DNA of 64,000 bases. It comes from Clostridium beijerinckii. Its GTDB lineage: Bacteria; Bacillota; Clostridia; Clostridiales; Clostridiaceae. The position numbers and the translations under genes were made by a program. The DNA is taken from the NCBI GenBank assembly GCA_003129525.1, contig CP029329.1:715501-779500 (forward strand). The letters run 5' to 3'. The notes under the pieces are model-generated. The model saw nothing but the letters and a program-made list of their open reading frames with translations, did no database searches and was not told where the DNA came from. Below are positions 10,704-21,380 of the stretch, piece by piece; the stretch's first letter is position 1; each line of letters starts with the position of its first letter.

Positions 10704-12569
10704 TTATGTATTATGCCTAAAATATGTGAAAATGCTATTTGCTGCCTTGTTATCGATTGACTCAGTTTCAAGAAGTTCATCTAGTGTAGCTTTTTTTATA
10801 TTATCAATGCTTCCAAATTTCATAAGGAGTGCCATTCTTCTTTTTTGCCCAATATTGGGTATATCATCTAATATTGAATGTAATGTTCTCTTATCTCTTA
10901 AACTTCTATGATACGTAATTGCAAATCTATGAACTTCATCTTGAATTCTTCTTATCAATTGCATTAAATTAGAATTTCTATTTATTATTAACTCATTGTT
11001 ATTATAGATTATTCCTCTTGTTCCATGATGATCATCTTTAACTAATCCACATACCGGTATATTTATGCCTAATTTATCTAAAACTTCAACAGCTATGTTT
11101 ACTTGACCTTTTCCGCCATCCATCATAATTAAATCTGGAAAGTTAGAAAATTTTCCATTAGAAAATTTAATTTCTTTATCTTGGATTTCTTTAATTTCCT
11201 TTAACCCATGAGTAAATCTTCTTTCTAAAATTTCTCTCATGCTATCATAATCATTCGCATTTTTTACAGTTTTTATACGGAATCTTCTATAATCACTGTT
11301 TCTAGCTTTTCCATCTTCAAATACAATCATTGATCCTACAGAATCTACACCTTGTATATTAGATATATCATAAGCCTCTATTCTAAATGGCATACTATCA
11401 AGCTCTAATAAGCCTTGTATTTGTTCTAAACATATTATATTCATTTCTTTATCTTTTAAAATTTTATCCTTGAATTGATCTAAAGTAACCTTAGCATTAC
11501 TTTTTACCAATTCTAGCATATCTTTTTTCTCACCTTTTATTGGAATCTTAGCAAAAACCTTCGAACCCCTCTTTACACTTAAGAATTCTTCTAAAGATTC
11601 TATTTCATCACTTTCTGGAATATAAATGTTTTTAGGTACCTTTGGAGTACCTCCATAAAATGATATTATAAATTGAGAAATAACAGTACTATCTTCTTCA
11701 TAAGAACTATTTTCAATAATAAAATGTTCTCTTCCTGTCACTTTTCCATCTCTTAAAAAGAAGATTTGGATGCAGCAATCTTTCTCATCTTTATACATAT
11801 TAATGAAATCTTCATCACCTTCTTGAGATTTAAATACTTTTTGTTTTTCAGCTATATTCTCTATAGCTAAAATTTTATCTCTTAGGGATGCAGCCTTCTC
11901 AAATTCTAAATTTGAAGAATTTTCTTGCATCTCTTTTTTTAATTTATTCAATAAGGTCTTATCTCTACCACTTAAAACATCCATAATCTCATCTATCATA
12001 TTTCTATAATCAATCTTCGAAATATGCCCTTCACATGGAGCTTTACATTTTTTTATATGGTAATTCAAACATGGTCTTGTTTGTTTTCCACCTTCTACAA
12101 TAAATTTCTTACAAGTTCTAAGAGGAAATATTCTTCTTATTAAGTTTATTGTTTCATGTACAGCTCCAGCATTAGGATACGGTCCAAAATACTTATTTCC
12201 ATCTTTTGCATAATTCCTAGTAATAAAGACTTTTGGGAAATCCTCATTGGTAGTTATTTTTATGAAAGGGTAAAATTTATCGTCCTTTAATGAAATATTA
12301 TACTTGGGGCTATATTTTTTTATTAAATTACATTCTAATATTAATGCTTCCATTTCAGAATCTGTAACTATATATTCAAATTCAGAAATATTCTTAACCA
12401 TAGCTTTTACTTTTTCTGAATGATTCTTTGAATTTTGAAAGTATTGCCTAACTCTATTCTTCAATACTTTTGCTTTTCCAACATAAATAATTTCTCCAAG
12501 AGTGTTTTTCATTAAGTATACTCCTGGTTTGTCAGGTAAAATCTTTAATTGAGCTTTAAAATCGAACAT
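10704..12569 (-). CDS. uvrC: Excinuclease ABC subunit C
   Basis: 621 residues, the family length. UvrC cuts on both sides of a lesion recognised by UvrA2B in nucleotide excision repair. N-terminal GIY-YIG nuclease domain: DKPGVYLMKNTLGEIIYVGK, residues 11-30; a UVR motif (NLEFEKAASLRDKI) about residue 205; the RNase H-like C-terminal nuclease with DLIMMDGGKGQV; helix-hairpin-helix repeats at the end. The ATG at 12569 follows GGGGGTGG. It is 35 bp downstream of the penicillin-binding protein gene, separated by two 7-bp repeat units, so read-through is likely. uvrA and uvrB are 4-7 kb away. Confidence 0.97.
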   Translation of the reverse strand: MFDFKAQLKILPDKPGVYLMKNTLGEIIYVGKAKVLKNRVRQYFQNSKNHSEKVKAMVKNISEFEYIVTDSEMEALILECNLIKKYSPKYNISLKDDKFYPFIKITTNEDFPKVFITRNYAKDGNKYFGPYPNAGAVHETINLIRRIFPLRTCKKFIVEGGKQTRPCLNYHIKKCKAPCEGHISKIDYRNMIDEIMDVLSGRDKTLLNKLKKEMQENSSNLEFEKAASLRDKILAIENIAEKQKVFKSQEGDEDFINMYKDEKDCCIQIFFLRDGKVTGREHFIIENSSYEEDSTVISQFIISFYGGTPKVPKNIYIPESDEIESLEEFLSVKRGSKVFAKIPIKGEKKDMLELVKSNAKVTLDQFKDKILKDKEMNIICLEQIQGLLELDSMPFRIEAYDISNIQGVDSVGSMIVFEDGKARNSDYRRFRIKTVKNANDYDSMREILERRFTHGLKEIKEIQDKEIKFSNGKFSNFPDLIMMDGGKGQVNIAVEVLDKLGINIPVCGLVKDDHHGTRGIIYNNNELIINRNSNLMQLIRRIQDEVHRFAITYHRSLRDKRTLHSILDDIPNIGQKRRMALLMKFGSIDNIKKATLDELLETESIDNKAANSIFTYFRHNT

Positions 12570-12587
12570 AATCCACCCCCATTTGAT

Positions 12588-12601
12588 CAATTAACAGTTA
12601 A
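12588..12601. repeat. Two 7-bp repeat units (CAATTAA, CAGTTAA)
   Basis: A short member of the heptad family, filling the gap between the penicillin-binding protein stop and the uvrC start. Confidence 0.55.
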
Positions 12602-12604
12602 TTA

Positions 12605-14077
12605 TTACTTGTTACTTGAAATTACTCTTCCTGCCACCTGTGCTGCTGCTACAGATCCATATCCTCCATTTTCAACAATTACTGCCACTGCAATCTTCGG
12701 ATTATCTGCTGGTGCAAACCCTATAAACCATGAATGAGGAGTCGCATTTTGCCCGTTAGGAAGAACATAATCTGCTGTTCCAGTTTTACCTGCAGCATTA
12801 GTTCCTTGGAAATAAGTCCAACTACTATTTACTTTAGAATCGACTAAGTTCTTCATATAATCTTTTATAATAGCTGCATTTGTTGTACTAAGAACTTGTT
12901 TATATACTTTTGAATCTATAGTTTTTACTATATTGCCATCCTTATCTATTACTTTACTAACTAATGTAGGTTCCATCATCTTTCCATTATTAGCTATAGT
13001 ACTTGAAATTAGCGCCATTTGCATTGGTGTAGCTAAAATACTACTTTGACCAATTCCTGTTTGTGCTATACTTCCAACTTCTACTGTTTTTAATGTGGGG
13101 AATTGGCTTTTTGTAATATTAAATCCTTCTGAGTCAATTGTATTATTGAATCCATATTTCTCTGCTGTAGTTTTTAATTTATCATTTCCAAGTTCCATGG
13201 CTAATGTACCGAATACTACATTACTTGACACTTTAAAGGCATCTTTTAAATCTAAAGTTCCATAAACAGCATTATTCGCATTGCTTAAGGATTGTTTAGA
13301 ATTAAATACTATTTTTCCTTCATCTTGAAAGGTTCTATTTGTAACACCAGTTATGTTATCCAACGCACTTGTTAAGGTAACAGTTTTAAAAGTTGATCCT
13401 GGTGGATATAATCCAGAGGTTGCTCTATTTATAAGTGGGCTATTGTCTGCTGTACCTGCATTGGCTGCTTTCATTGAACTCTCTAAATCATTAGGATTAT
13501 ATGTTGGTTTTGAAACCATTGCAAGTACTTCTCCAGTTTTAGGATTCAATGCAACTACGGCCCCCTTGTTATTTCCAAGAGCATCATATGCTACCTTTTG
13601 GAGCGTAGAATCAAGTGTTGTTATAACCCCATTTCCAACTTTAATTTCATCTTCTTTTCTATTTTGAAACATTTCTTTTAATTTATCCTTACTAAAATCT
13701 TTAGTTAAATTTAAAATGTTATCTGTAATTTTATTATGAGTTGTTAATTCACTATCATAATTTGCCTCTAATCCTGTTAATCCATATCTTGGATCTACAT
13801 ATCCCAAAGCATGAACATATAAGTCTCCATTAACATAAGTCCTTTTTTGTGTAAGCGCATCTACTCTTGCACTTGTTGTTAATGCATTTTTATTTCTATC
13901 ATATATAGTTCCTCTTAAAACTTCATTTCTTTTTGCCCAAAGTCTTTGATTTCCTTGTCCCTCTGCTATGTTAGGTGCTGAAAAAACTTGAAAATATGCA
14001 ATATATGATATAAGAGCTACAAAGCAAAAGAGAAAAACTACCATTACTTGTTTTATACTATTAGAAATATTTTTCAA
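12605..14077 (-). CDS. Class B penicillin-binding protein (transpeptidase)
   Basis: 490 residues. One N-terminal membrane anchor (about residues 10-30), a short pedestal with RGTIYDRNKNALTTSA, and a transpeptidase domain with all three catalytic motifs: STFK (in YPPGSTFKTVT), SSN (KVSSNVVFG) and KTGT (AAGKTGTADY). Such enzymes cross-link peptidoglycan outside the membrane and are paired with a SEDS glycosyltransferase. Its start is 3 bp after the stop of the FtsW/RodA gene, and an FHA gene precedes that, an arrangement like the rodA-pbpA-fhaB cluster of actinobacteria. Whether it serves elongation, division or sporulation cannot be decided here. Confidence 0.93.
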   Translation of the reverse strand: MKNISNSIKQVMVVFLFCFVALISYIAYFQVFSAPNIAEGQGNQRLWAKRNEVLRGTIYDRNKNALTTSARVDALTQKRTYVNGDLYVHALGYVDPRYGLTGLEANYDSELTTHNKITDNILNLTKDFSKDKLKEMFQNRKEDEIKVGNGVITTLDSTLQKVAYDALGNNKGAVVALNPKTGEVLAMVSKPTYNPNDLESSMKAANAGTADNSPLINRATSGLYPPGSTFKTVTLTSALDNITGVTNRTFQDEGKIVFNSKQSLSNANNAVYGTLDLKDAFKVSSNVVFGTLAMELGNDKLKTTAEKYGFNNTIDSEGFNITKSQFPTLKTVEVGSIAQTGIGQSSILATPMQMALISSTIANNGKMMEPTLVSKVIDKDGNIVKTIDSKVYKQVLSTTNAAIIKDYMKNLVDSKVNSSWTYFQGTNAAGKTGTADYVLPNGQNATPHSWFIGFAPADNPKIAVAVIVENGGYGSVAAAQVAGRVISSNK

Positions 14078-14080
14078 ATT

Positions 14081-15301
14081 TTAGCCCTCCTCTGATATCT
14101 TTTGAAGTATTGCCAGTGCAAAGAACATACTTAATATGGAAGATCCACCATAGCTAATAAGAGGTAATGTAATTCCCGTAAGTGGTATTAATGCAAACAC
14201 TCCTCCAATTATAACTAATACTTGGCAAGCTATCATAGCGCTTATCCCTATAGTACCAAGTTGTGAAAATCTATCTTGAACCCTAAAAGCTGCTCTCATT
14301 CCTCTATAGAAAAACAAGAAATAAATCATCATAATTCCAATAGCAAATACCATTCCTAGTTCTTCACAAATTACTGCAAAAATAAAATCTGAAGTATTAA
14401 CTGGTACAAATCCTGGATAGCCCTCACCTAAGCCTGACCCCAGCATACCACCAGAAGAAATTGAATATAAACCTTGAACTATTTGATATCCTTCTGTATT
14501 TGAATATTCCCATGGGTTTCTCCAAATTAATATTCTTTGTCTTACATGTGGGAATAATTTATATGCAAGAAATGAACCAGCTATAAATAATACAAAAGTA
14601 ATTACTACATATTTTTTCTTTCCAGTAGCAACATAAAGCATTGTTATTGCAATACCAAAAAATATTAAAGCTGAACCTAAATCTTTTTGCATAAACAAGC
14701 ATCCCAATGAATACATGACTACTAATGCAGGTTGCCAAAGTTGTCTAAAGTCCTCTTTAATATTATTTTTATCTTCGTAATCTTTAAATGCGGCTGCAAG
14801 ATAAATCACAAAACTGATTTTACCAAATTCAGATGGCTGGAATCCCATGCTTCCAATCATAACCCAGTTAGTTGCTCCATAGACTTCTTTTCCAAAAACT
14901 AATGCCATTGGCATAAAAATTAGTGTTATAATTAAATATATTTTTTTATATTTTGCAAAATCTCTTAAATCTCGAATTGCTACAACTAACGTAATAAATA
15001 TAACAATGCCTGCTGTAAACCAAATTAATTGTTTAATTGCAACGCTAGTATCTAATCTATATAACACAGCCATGCCTATAACTGACAATATGCATGCAAA
15101 TATAATTAAAAACTTATCTCCTTGTGGATAAAATTTTCTAACTAAAATTTGAGTGACTGTTAATAATACACATACTACCAATCCCATGTATATTGCACCC
15201 ATATCAATAGGATCCTTTAATATAGCTATATTGGTAAAAAGAGCCATACATAAAAGATAAGTCAAAATTAATAGTTTTACCTCATCCTTTTTAATCTTCA
15301 A
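14081..15301 (-). CDS. FtsW/RodA/SpoVE-family peptidoglycan polymerase (SEDS)
   Basis: 406 residues with about ten membrane segments. Diagnostic motifs: IGSMGFQPSEFGKISFVIYL, QKDLGSALIFFG, SSGGMLGSGLGEGYPGFVP, SDFIFAVICEELG and LISYGGSSILS. SEDS proteins polymerise lipid II into glycan strands together with a class B penicillin-binding protein, here the next gene. The start is TTG at 15299-15301, placed 9 nt from GAGGTGATA; no ATG is near. The gene could be FtsW, RodA or SpoVE; sequence alone does not separate them. Confidence 0.92.
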   Translation of the reverse strand: MKIKKDEVKLLILTYLLCMALFTNIAILKDPIDMGAIYMGLVVCVLLTVTQILVRKFYPQGDKFLIIFACILSVIGMAVLYRLDTSVAIKQLIWFTAGIVIFITLVVAIRDLRDFAKYKKIYLIITLIFMPMALVFGKEVYGATNWVMIGSMGFQPSEFGKISFVIYLAAAFKDYEDKNNIKEDFRQLWQPALVVMYSLGCLFMQKDLGSALIFFGIAITMLYVATGKKKYVVITFVLFIAGSFLAYKLFPHVRQRILIWRNPWEYSNTEGYQIVQGLYSISSGGMLGSGLGEGYPGFVPVNTSDFIFAVICEELGMVFAIGIMMIYFLFFYRGMRAAFRVQDRFSQLGTIGISAMIACQVLVIIGGVFALIPLTGITLPLISYGGSSILSMFFALAILQKISEEG

Positions 15302-15486
15302 TCTATATCACCTCGTTACGTTTATTTATTTTATATGTACACTTTTAATTTAGCATAGAACAAAAGTTGCTGTATACATTTTTTAATTCCCAGTAAACAA
15401 TGATCGTATAATTTCCTATCCATTAAATAAACAAATAACAAATCCGTACCTAGCCTATTTTCTTTCATATGCCTTAATTTTTTGTA

Positions 15487-15523
15487 AGGCTCAGTGAAAG
15501 ATGTATACTCCTCCACTGAGCCT
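15487..15523 (-). terminator. Hairpin downstream of the FHA gene
   Basis: A perfect 10-bp stem (AGGCTCAGTG / CACTGAGCCT) with a 17-nt loop lies 38 bp after the FHA stop on the minus strand. The following TACAAAAAATT is not a T-run, so termination would be weak. The loop contains GGAGGAG, which is why a spurious short reading frame starts there. Confidence 0.45.
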
Positions 15524-15560
15524 AATTTGTCTGAATTCTTTAAGTTATGCTAGATATGCT

Positions 15561-16004
15561 TTACCTTAAAATTTTAAAAACTGCTGTTCCAATCTTTATT
15601 TCATCTTTATTAGTTAATTTCATTTTTCCACTTATTTTGTTTCCATTTAAATAAGTACCATTTGTGCTATTCAAATCTTCTATAATTAATGAATCATTCC
15701 TCACTATAATTTTAGCGTGATTTCCAGAGACATGTTGATCATATAAAGCAATTGAATTGCCATCGTTTCTACCTATTGTCAAATCTGATCTTATGGGGAT
15801 AATGGATCCATCCTTTAAATCTTTGTTATTTCCCGAATTTATTATTTCTAATCCATAATTTCCTTTTGCTATAGGTAGTTTTCTCTTCTTACCACCATTT
15901 TTAACATCCTTATACATTATCTTCAGTGCATAGTATATTATTACATATAACATAATAATAAAAACTACTCCAAAAATTCCAGCAATCATTCTTGAAAAAC
16001 TCAT
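15561..16004 (-). CDS. Membrane-anchored FHA-domain protein
   Basis: 147 residues: one N-terminal membrane helix (about 8-28), a basic linker (KNGGKKRKLP), and an FHA domain from about residue 65 with the phosphothreonine-binding signature LTIGRNDGNSIALYD, HVSGNHAKI and NSTNGTYLNG. FHA domains bind phosphothreonine peptides made by Ser/Thr kinases such as PrkC/PknB. Its place directly upstream of a SEDS polymerase and a penicillin-binding protein suggests that kinase signalling is linked to wall synthesis, as for FhaA/FhaB in actinobacteria. GAGGTG precedes the ATG. Confidence 0.88.
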   Translation of the reverse strand: MSFSRMIAGIFGVVFIIMLYVIIYYALKIMYKDVKNGGKKRKLPIAKGNYGLEIINSGNNKDLKDGSIIPIRSDLTIGRNDGNSIALYDQHVSGNHAKIIVRNDSLIIEDLNSTNGTYLNGNKISGKMKLTNKDEIKIGTAVFKILR

Positions 16005-16339
16005 ATTTTCACCTCAATATCTATTCCTGTATCATAGGCATCTGAAAAATTACTATTCAAACTATATGATATGTATTTTGCATTTACCTTATTAATGATT
16101 ATACAACAAAAAATTAAGTCTGACACGTAAAATTCAGTTAAGAGTTAACAATGTACGGTCAATGCATGTTCAATTCACAATTCTCAATGCATAATTATGT
16201 AATAATTTCCTTTGGAAATTGAATTATTACATATAGAAATGTTTGATACCTACATTTCTTATTTTCCTTAATATTTTCAAATCTATTTATGGATTTGTTC
16301 CTTCATTGTGCATTGCACATTATCTCTAAATACTAATCA
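16005..16339. repeat. Intergenic repeats and hairpins between FHA gene and uvrA
   Basis: No gene. The gap contains: scattered CAAT-heptad remnants (16150-16190); a strong hairpin at 16196-16233 (TATGTAATAATT / AATTATTACATA with inner TTTCC/GGAAA); a smaller hairpin at 16235-16259 (AGAAATGT / ACATTTCT); a CAAATC/GATTTG hairpin near 16279-16297 followed by TTCCTTCATTG; and heptads TTCATTG, TGCATTG, CACATTA at 16312-16332. The order hairpin, TTCCTTCATTG, heptads is repeated before the end of uvrB at 19230-19288. Confidence 0.65.
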
Positions 16340-19165
16340 TTAGAACAATATTTTTTTTAAATACTCTCCTGTATACGACGCTTCAACCTTACATAGTTCT
16401 TCTGGAGTTCCTGCTTTAATAAGAGTTCCTCCCTTATCTCCACCTTCTGGTCCTAAATCAATTAAATAGTCTGCACATTTTATGACGTCTAGATTATGTT
16501 CAATTACAACAACAGTATTTCCTGCTTCAACTAGCCTTTGAAGTATTTCTATTAATCTGCTAACATCATCTACATGTAATCCTGTTGTAGGCTCATCTAA
16601 TATGTACAATGTCTTTCCTGTACTTCTTTTAGATAATTCAGATGCTAATTTTATTCTTTGAGCTTCTCCACCTGATAATTGAGTTGATGGTTGACCTAAT
16701 CTAATATATCCAAGACCTACATCATTTAATGTTCTTAATTTATTTTCGATCCTAGGTATATTCTCAAAGAATTTCACTGATTCTTCAACTGTCATATTTA
16801 ATATATCATCTATATTTTTGCCTTTGTATTTGACCTCTAGAGTTTCTCTATTGTATCTCTTCCCCTTGCAAACTTCACAAGGTACATATACATCAGATAA
16901 AAATTGCATTTCTATTTTTATAATTCCGTCACCAGAACAAGCCTCACATCTTCCACCTTTAACATTAAAACTAAATCTTCCGGGTTTATATCCCCTCATT
17001 TTAGCTTCCTGCGTTTGCGAGAAAAGTTCTCTAATTATATCAAATGTACCTGTATAAGTAGCTGGATTAGAACGTGGTGTTCTTCCTATCGGGCTTTGAT
17101 TTATATCTATTATTTTATCTATATTCTCATGTCCAATTATTTCTTTATGTTTTCCTACGGGATTTTTACTTCTATTTACTATCTTATTTAATCCTTTATA
17201 AAGTATTTCATTTACTAAAGTACTTTTTCCAGAACCTGAAACTCCTGTAACTGCAGTTAATGTTCCAAGTGGAATTGTTATATTTATGTTTTTTAAGTTA
17301 TTCTCTTTCGCCCCTATAACCTTTATACTTTGCCCATTACCTTTTTTTCTTATCTCAGGTATTTTAATTAATTTCTTTCCTGTTAAGTATTGACCTGTTA
17401 TCGATTTTTCACATGCTTTAACTTCTTCGAGAGTTCCAGCAACTACTACTTCTCCTCCATGCTCTCCTGCACCAGGGCCAATATCAACAATATAGTCGGC
17501 TTCTTTTATGGTATCATCATCGTGTTCTACAACTATTACCGTATTCCCTACATCTCTTAAGTTTTTTAAAGTTTGTATTAGTCTATCATTATCTCTTTGA
17601 TGCAAACCAATACTAGGTTCATCTAAAATATACAAAACACCCATAAGTGATGAACCTATTTGAGTTGCTAGTCTTATTCTTTGAGATTCTCCTCCTGATA
17701 AAGTTCCTGAATTTCTGCTTAAACTTAAATAATCTAGTCCTACATCCAATAAAAATTGTAATCTATTTCTGATCTCTTTAATAATTTGTTCACTAATAAT
17801 TCTATTCTTTTCTGAAAATTCTATTCCATTTATAAAATCTAATTCTTCTCTTATTGGCATGCTTGCAAATTCAAATATATTTTTTTCACCAACAGTAACT
17901 GCTAATGCTTCATCGCTTAATCTTGCACCTTTACACTTAGGGCAAAAGTCATCGCTCATATATTGTTCTATTTGATTCTTTATCATATCTGAATTAGTTT
18001 CTCTATATCTTCTATTCAAAGAATTTATTTCTCCATCAAATGCGTAATTATATACTGCCTTGATACCATCCTTTGTATATTCAACCTTAAGTTTCTTTCC
18101 TTTTGTCCCATATAAAAGTAATTCAACATGTTTCTTATCTAAATCTTTTATTGGCGTATTTAAGTCTAATCCATATTCTTTAACTAATGATTGAAGTATG
18201 GCATAGGTCCATGAATCTTCTTTAAGTCTTCCATTTCCCCAACTAGCTACAGCCCCATCCATAATGCTTATTTCTGTACTCGGAATTACCAGTTTCTCAT
18301 CTATCTCAATTAAAGTTCCAAGACCATCGCAATTATCACATTTTCCAAATGGAGCATTAAATGAAAATAATCTAGGTGCTAATTCGCCGATGCTTATTCC
18401 GCATTCTGCACAAGCAAAATTTTCACTAAATAAAGTATCATGTCCGCCAATAACACTGGCTATTACTAAGCCTTCTCCAATTTTTAGTGATGCTTCTATA
18501 GACTCTGTAAGTCTTCCTTCAATTCCTTCTTTTATAACAATTCTGTCTATAACAGCTTCAATATTATGTTTTTTATTTTTATCTAATTTTACTTCTTCTT
18601 CAGTTAAATCATAAATTTGCCCATCAATTCTAGCTCTTGTAAATCCATTTTTCCTTATATTTTCTAATAACTTTTCATGAGTTCCTTTTCTGCCTTTTAC
18701 TATAGGTGATAATATTTGAAGCTTTGTTTTATCCCCATAGTTCATAATCTTATCAACAATTTGGTCAACAGATTGTTGGGTAATTTCCTTTCCGCATTTT
18801 GGGCAATGCGGAGTCCCCACTCTTGCATATAATAATCTTAAATAATCATAAATCTCTGTTATTGTTCCAACTGTAGATCTTGGATTTTTGTTTGTACTTT
18901 TCTGATCTATTGATATTGCTGGAGATAACCCTTCTATGTACTCAACATTTGGCTTATCCATTTGTCCTAAAAATTGCCTTGCATAAGAAGATAAAGATTC
19001 CATATATCGTCTTTGTCCTTCTGCATACAACGTATCAAAAGCTAAAGATGATTTACCTGATCCTGATAACCCTGTAAACACAACTAATTTATCTCTTGGT
19101 ATTTCTAAGCTAACATTCTTTAAATTATTAACTTTAGCACCTTTAATTATTATTTTATCCTTCAT
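16340..19165 (-). CDS. uvrA: Excinuclease ABC subunit A
   Basis: 941 residues. UvrA is the damage-sensing ABC-type ATPase of nucleotide excision repair. Both nucleotide sites are intact: Walker [10 protein letters not shown] near residue 32 and GVSGSGKST near 640, signatures [12 protein letters not shown] and [12 protein letters not shown], and Walker B LYILDEP twice. The zinc-binding cysteines are present ([10 protein letters not shown] with CDNCDG, and CEACSGDG with CEVCKG). GGGGG lies about 8 nt before the ATG. It follows uvrB by 102 bp and is probably in the same LexA-controlled transcript. Confidence 0.97.
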   Translation of the reverse strand: MKDKIIIKGAKVNNLKNVSLEIPRDKLVVFTGLSGSGKSSLAFDTLYAEGQRRYMESLSSYARQFLGQMDKPNVEYIEGLSPAISIDQKSTNKNPRSTVGTITEIYDYLRLLYARVGTPHCPKCGKEITQQSVDQIVDKIMNYGDKTKLQILSPIVKGRKGTHEKLLENIRKNGFTRARIDGQIYDLTEEEVKLDKNKKHNIEAVIDRIVIKEGIEGRLTESIEASLKIGEGLVIASVIGGHDTLFSENFACAECGISIGELAPRLFSFNAPFGKCDNCDGLGTLIEIDEKLVIPSTEISIMDGAVASWGNGRLKEDSWTYAILQSLVKEYGLDLNTPIKDLDKKHVELLLYGTKGKKLKVEYTKDGIKAVYNYAFDGEINSLNRRYRETNSDMIKNQIEQYMSDDFCPKCKGARLSDEALAVTVGEKNIFEFASMPIREELDFINGIEFSEKNRIISEQIIKEIRNRLQFLLDVGLDYLSLSRNSGTLSGGESQRIRLATQIGSSLMGVLYILDEPSIGLHQRDNDRLIQTLKNLRDVGNTVIVVEHDDDTIKEADYIVDIGPGAGEHGGEVVVAGTLEEVKACEKSITGQYLTGKKLIKIPEIRKKGNGQSIKVIGAKENNLKNINITIPLGTLTAVTGVSGSGKSTLVNEILYKGLNKIVNRSKNPVGKHKEIIGHENIDKIIDINQSPIGRTPRSNPATYTGTFDIIRELFSQTQEAKMRGYKPGRFSFNVKGGRCEACSGDGIIKIEMQFLSDVYVPCEVCKGKRYNRETLEVKYKGKNIDDILNMTVEESVKFFENIPRIENKLRTLNDVGLGYIRLGQPSTQLSGGEAQRIKLASELSKRSTGKTLYILDEPTTGLHVDDVSRLIEILQRLVEAGNTVVVIEHNLDVIKCADYLIDLGPEGGDKGGTLIKAGTPEELCKVEASYTGEYLKKILF

Positions 19166-19229
19166 AACACAACCCCCTTAATTTCTTAAATTTTAAATAT
19201 ATTTATCAAAAATTACTTATATAATTTTC

Positions 19230-19292
19230 CAAACTCCACAAGGAGTTTGTTCCTTCATTGTTCATTGTTAATTGTTAACTGTTAATTGATTA
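19230..19292. repeat. Hairpin plus five 7-bp units at the 3' end of uvrB
   Basis: CAAACTCC/GGAGTTTG hairpin (19230-19249), then TTCCTTCATTG, then five tandem heptads: TTCATTG, TTCATTG, TTAATTG, TTAACTG, TTAATTG (19254-19288). On the minus strand the last units are read as the uvrB codons for Gln-Leu-Thr-Val-Asn-Asn and its TAA stop. Confidence 0.75.
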
Positions 19293-21241
19293 ATGATGTC
19301 TCTAAGTTCAGCGGCTCTCTCAAATTGCAGATTCTTTGCAGCTAATAGCATTTCTTCTGTATATTCTTTAATTAACTTATCTTTTTCTTTCTTTGTAAGT
19401 TTCTTTTTATCATCTATCCTATACTCTGCTACTTCTTCTGCAATCTTTGTAGCTTCTATAATCTCTCTGACTTCTTTAATTATTGTTGTTGGAACCATTC
19501 CATTTTTGATGTTATATTCTTTTTGTATAGCTCTTCTTCTATCTGTTTCCTTTAGCGCTTTATCCATAGATTTTGTTATATTATCTGCATACATTATAAC
19601 TTTACTTTCTGAATTTCTAGCTGCTCTTCCTATAGTTTGTATCAATGATGTTTCTGACCTTAAAAAGCCTTCTTTATCAGCATCTAGAATTGCAACCAAA
19701 GCAACTTCTGGTATATCTAAGCCTTCTCTTAAAAGGTTTATTCCCACTAATACATCATATTCTCCAAGTCTTAAATCCCTTATAATTTTCATTCTCTCTA
19801 TAGTAAGTATCTCTGAATGCATATAAGTAGCCTTAACTCCAAGTTCTGTTAAGTACTTAGTTAAATCTTCTGCCATACGCTTAGTCAAAGTTGTTATTAA
19901 TGTTCTAAATCCACATTCTTTAGTTTTATTGATTTCTCCATATAAGTCATCTATTTGTCCTTTTATAGGTCTTATAATGATTTCAGGATCTAATAATCCT
20001 GTAGGTCTTATAATTTGTTCCGCAATTACTTCTGAATGATCTATTTCATAAGCTGCTGGAGTTGCACTTACAAAAACCACTTGATTTATTTTCTTTTCAA
20101 ATTCTTCAAACTGTAATGGTCTGTTATCATATGCACAGGGGAGCCTAAATCCATAATCTATTAAAGTATTTTTTCTAGACCTATCACCTGCATACATTGC
20201 TCTAACTTGAGGTAATGTTACATGACTTTCATCAATAAACATCAAAAAATCTTCTGGAAAATAATCTATTAAAGTTTTAGGTGGTGTTCCAGAAGCCCTA
20301 CCATCCAATATTCTAGAATAATTTTCTATTCCACTACAATATCCCATTTCTTTTATCATTTCAATATCAAAGTTAGTTCTTTGCCTTAATCTTTGAGCTT
20401 CTAAAAGTTTATCTTGAGCATTAAGCTCTCTTAATCTTTCTTCTAATTCTCCTTCAATCATCCCAATTGATTTTTCAACAGTTTCTCTTGAAGTTGCAAA
20501 GTGAGACGCAGGAGTTATTGCTACATGATTTCTTTCTCCAAGAATAGTTCCTGTTAATACGTCAAATTCCCTTATTCTGTCAATTTCATCTCCAAAGAAT
20601 TCAATTCTAATTCCCTTATTTGAATATGATGCTGGAATTATATCTAAAGAATCACCTCTCACTCTAAAGGTTCCTCTTGAAAAGTCTATGTCATTTCTTT
20701 CATATTGAATATCTATAAGTTCTCTAATAACTTCATTTCTTTCCTTTTCCATTCCAGTACGGAGGCTTATAGTCAATTTTTTATATTCATCTGGATTACC
20801 TAACCCATATATACAAGAAACAGATGCAACAATTATTACATCCCTTCTCTCAAAAAGAGCTGAAGTAGCTGAATGTCTTAATTTATCTATTTCATCATTT
20901 ATGGATGCATCTTTTTCTATAAATGTATCTGTTGAAGGTTTATATGCTTCTGGCTGATAATAATCATAATAGGACACAAAATATTCGACTATATTATCAG
21001 GAAAAAATTCCTTAAATTCCGAACATAACTGCGCTGCTAAAGTTTTATTATGAGCTAGAATTATAGTAGGCCTTTGTAATTTCTCTATAATATTTGCCAT
21101 AGTAAATGTCTTTCCGGAACCTGTTACTCCGAGTAAAGTTTGACATCTATTATTATGCTTTATTGAATTGATTAACTCATTAATAGCTTGTGGTTGATCT
21201 CCCGTAGGTTTAAACTTAGAATGTATTTTAAATTCTCCCAT
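19268..21241 (-). CDS. uvrB: Excinuclease ABC subunit B
   Basis: 657 residues. UvrB is the helicase-like core that verifies damage and loads UvrC. Motifs: TGDQPQAI, Walker [11 protein letters not shown], the beta-hairpin [23 protein letters not shown] (motif II), and a C-terminal UVR domain ([16 protein letters not shown]). The ATG at 21241 is preceded by GGAGGT. The last six residues (QLTVNN) and the stop are encoded by an intergenic 7-bp repeat array, so the repeat has replaced or extended the natural end. A LexA-type operator lies 17 bp upstream of the start codon. Confidence 0.97.
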   Translation of the reverse strand: MGEFKIHSKFKPTGDQPQAINELINSIKHNNRCQTLLGVTGSGKTFTMANIIEKLQRPTIILAHNKTLAAQLCSEFKEFFPDNIVEYFVSYYDYYQPEAYKPSTDTFIEKDASINDEIDKLRHSATSALFERRDVIIVASVSCIYGLGNPDEYKKLTISLRTGMEKERNEVIRELIDIQYERNDIDFSRGTFRVRGDSLDIIPASYSNKGIRIEFFGDEIDRIREFDVLTGTILGERNHVAITPASHFATSRETVEKSIGMIEGELEERLRELNAQDKLLEAQRLRQRTNFDIEMIKEMGYCSGIENYSRILDGRASGTPPKTLIDYFPEDFLMFIDESHVTLPQVRAMYAGDRSRKNTLIDYGFRLPCAYDNRPLQFEEFEKKINQVVFVSATPAAYEIDHSEVIAEQIIRPTGLLDPEIIIRPIKGQIDDLYGEINKTKECGFRTLITTLTKRMAEDLTKYLTELGVKATYMHSEILTIERMKIIRDLRLGEYDVLVGINLLREGLDIPEVALVAILDADKEGFLRSETSLIQTIGRAARNSESKVIMYADNITKSMDKALKETDRRRAIQKEYNIKNGMVPTTIIKEVREIIEATKIAEEVAEYRIDDKKKLTKKEKDKLIKEYTEEMLLAAKNLQFERAAELRDIINQLTVNN

Positions 21242-21257
21242 TAAACTACCTCCATTT

Positions 21258-21278
21258 CGAACAGACATTCGCATTATA
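21258..21278 (-). promoter_or_regulatory. LexA (SOS) box and -10 element of uvrB
   Basis: CGAACAGACATTCG (21258-21271) matches the Gram-positive LexA/DinR consensus CGAACNNNNGTTCG with one change. Directly upstream on the minus strand is TATAAT (21273-21278), so bound LexA would cover the transcription start. uvrB is a classical SOS gene in Firmicutes. The -35 element is not clear. Confidence 0.75.
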
Positions 21279-21380
21279 TGTCTATTTTACTTTTCCTTAA
21301 CTATTAAGTCAATAATTTATGTTATATATTTTTCAATTGCCAATTTTATAAATTCCACAATTATACTTTATTAAAGAAAA

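Noticed and set aside
15331-15516. A 61-codon minus-strand reading frame between the FHA and SEDS genes
   Set aside because: It starts with GTG inside the loop of a hairpin, has no natural ribosome-site context and no family resemblance; probably non-coding.
16818-19077. Several plus-strand frames over uvrA
   Set aside because: They are opposite-strand shadows of a clear, intact gene with full uvrA motifs.
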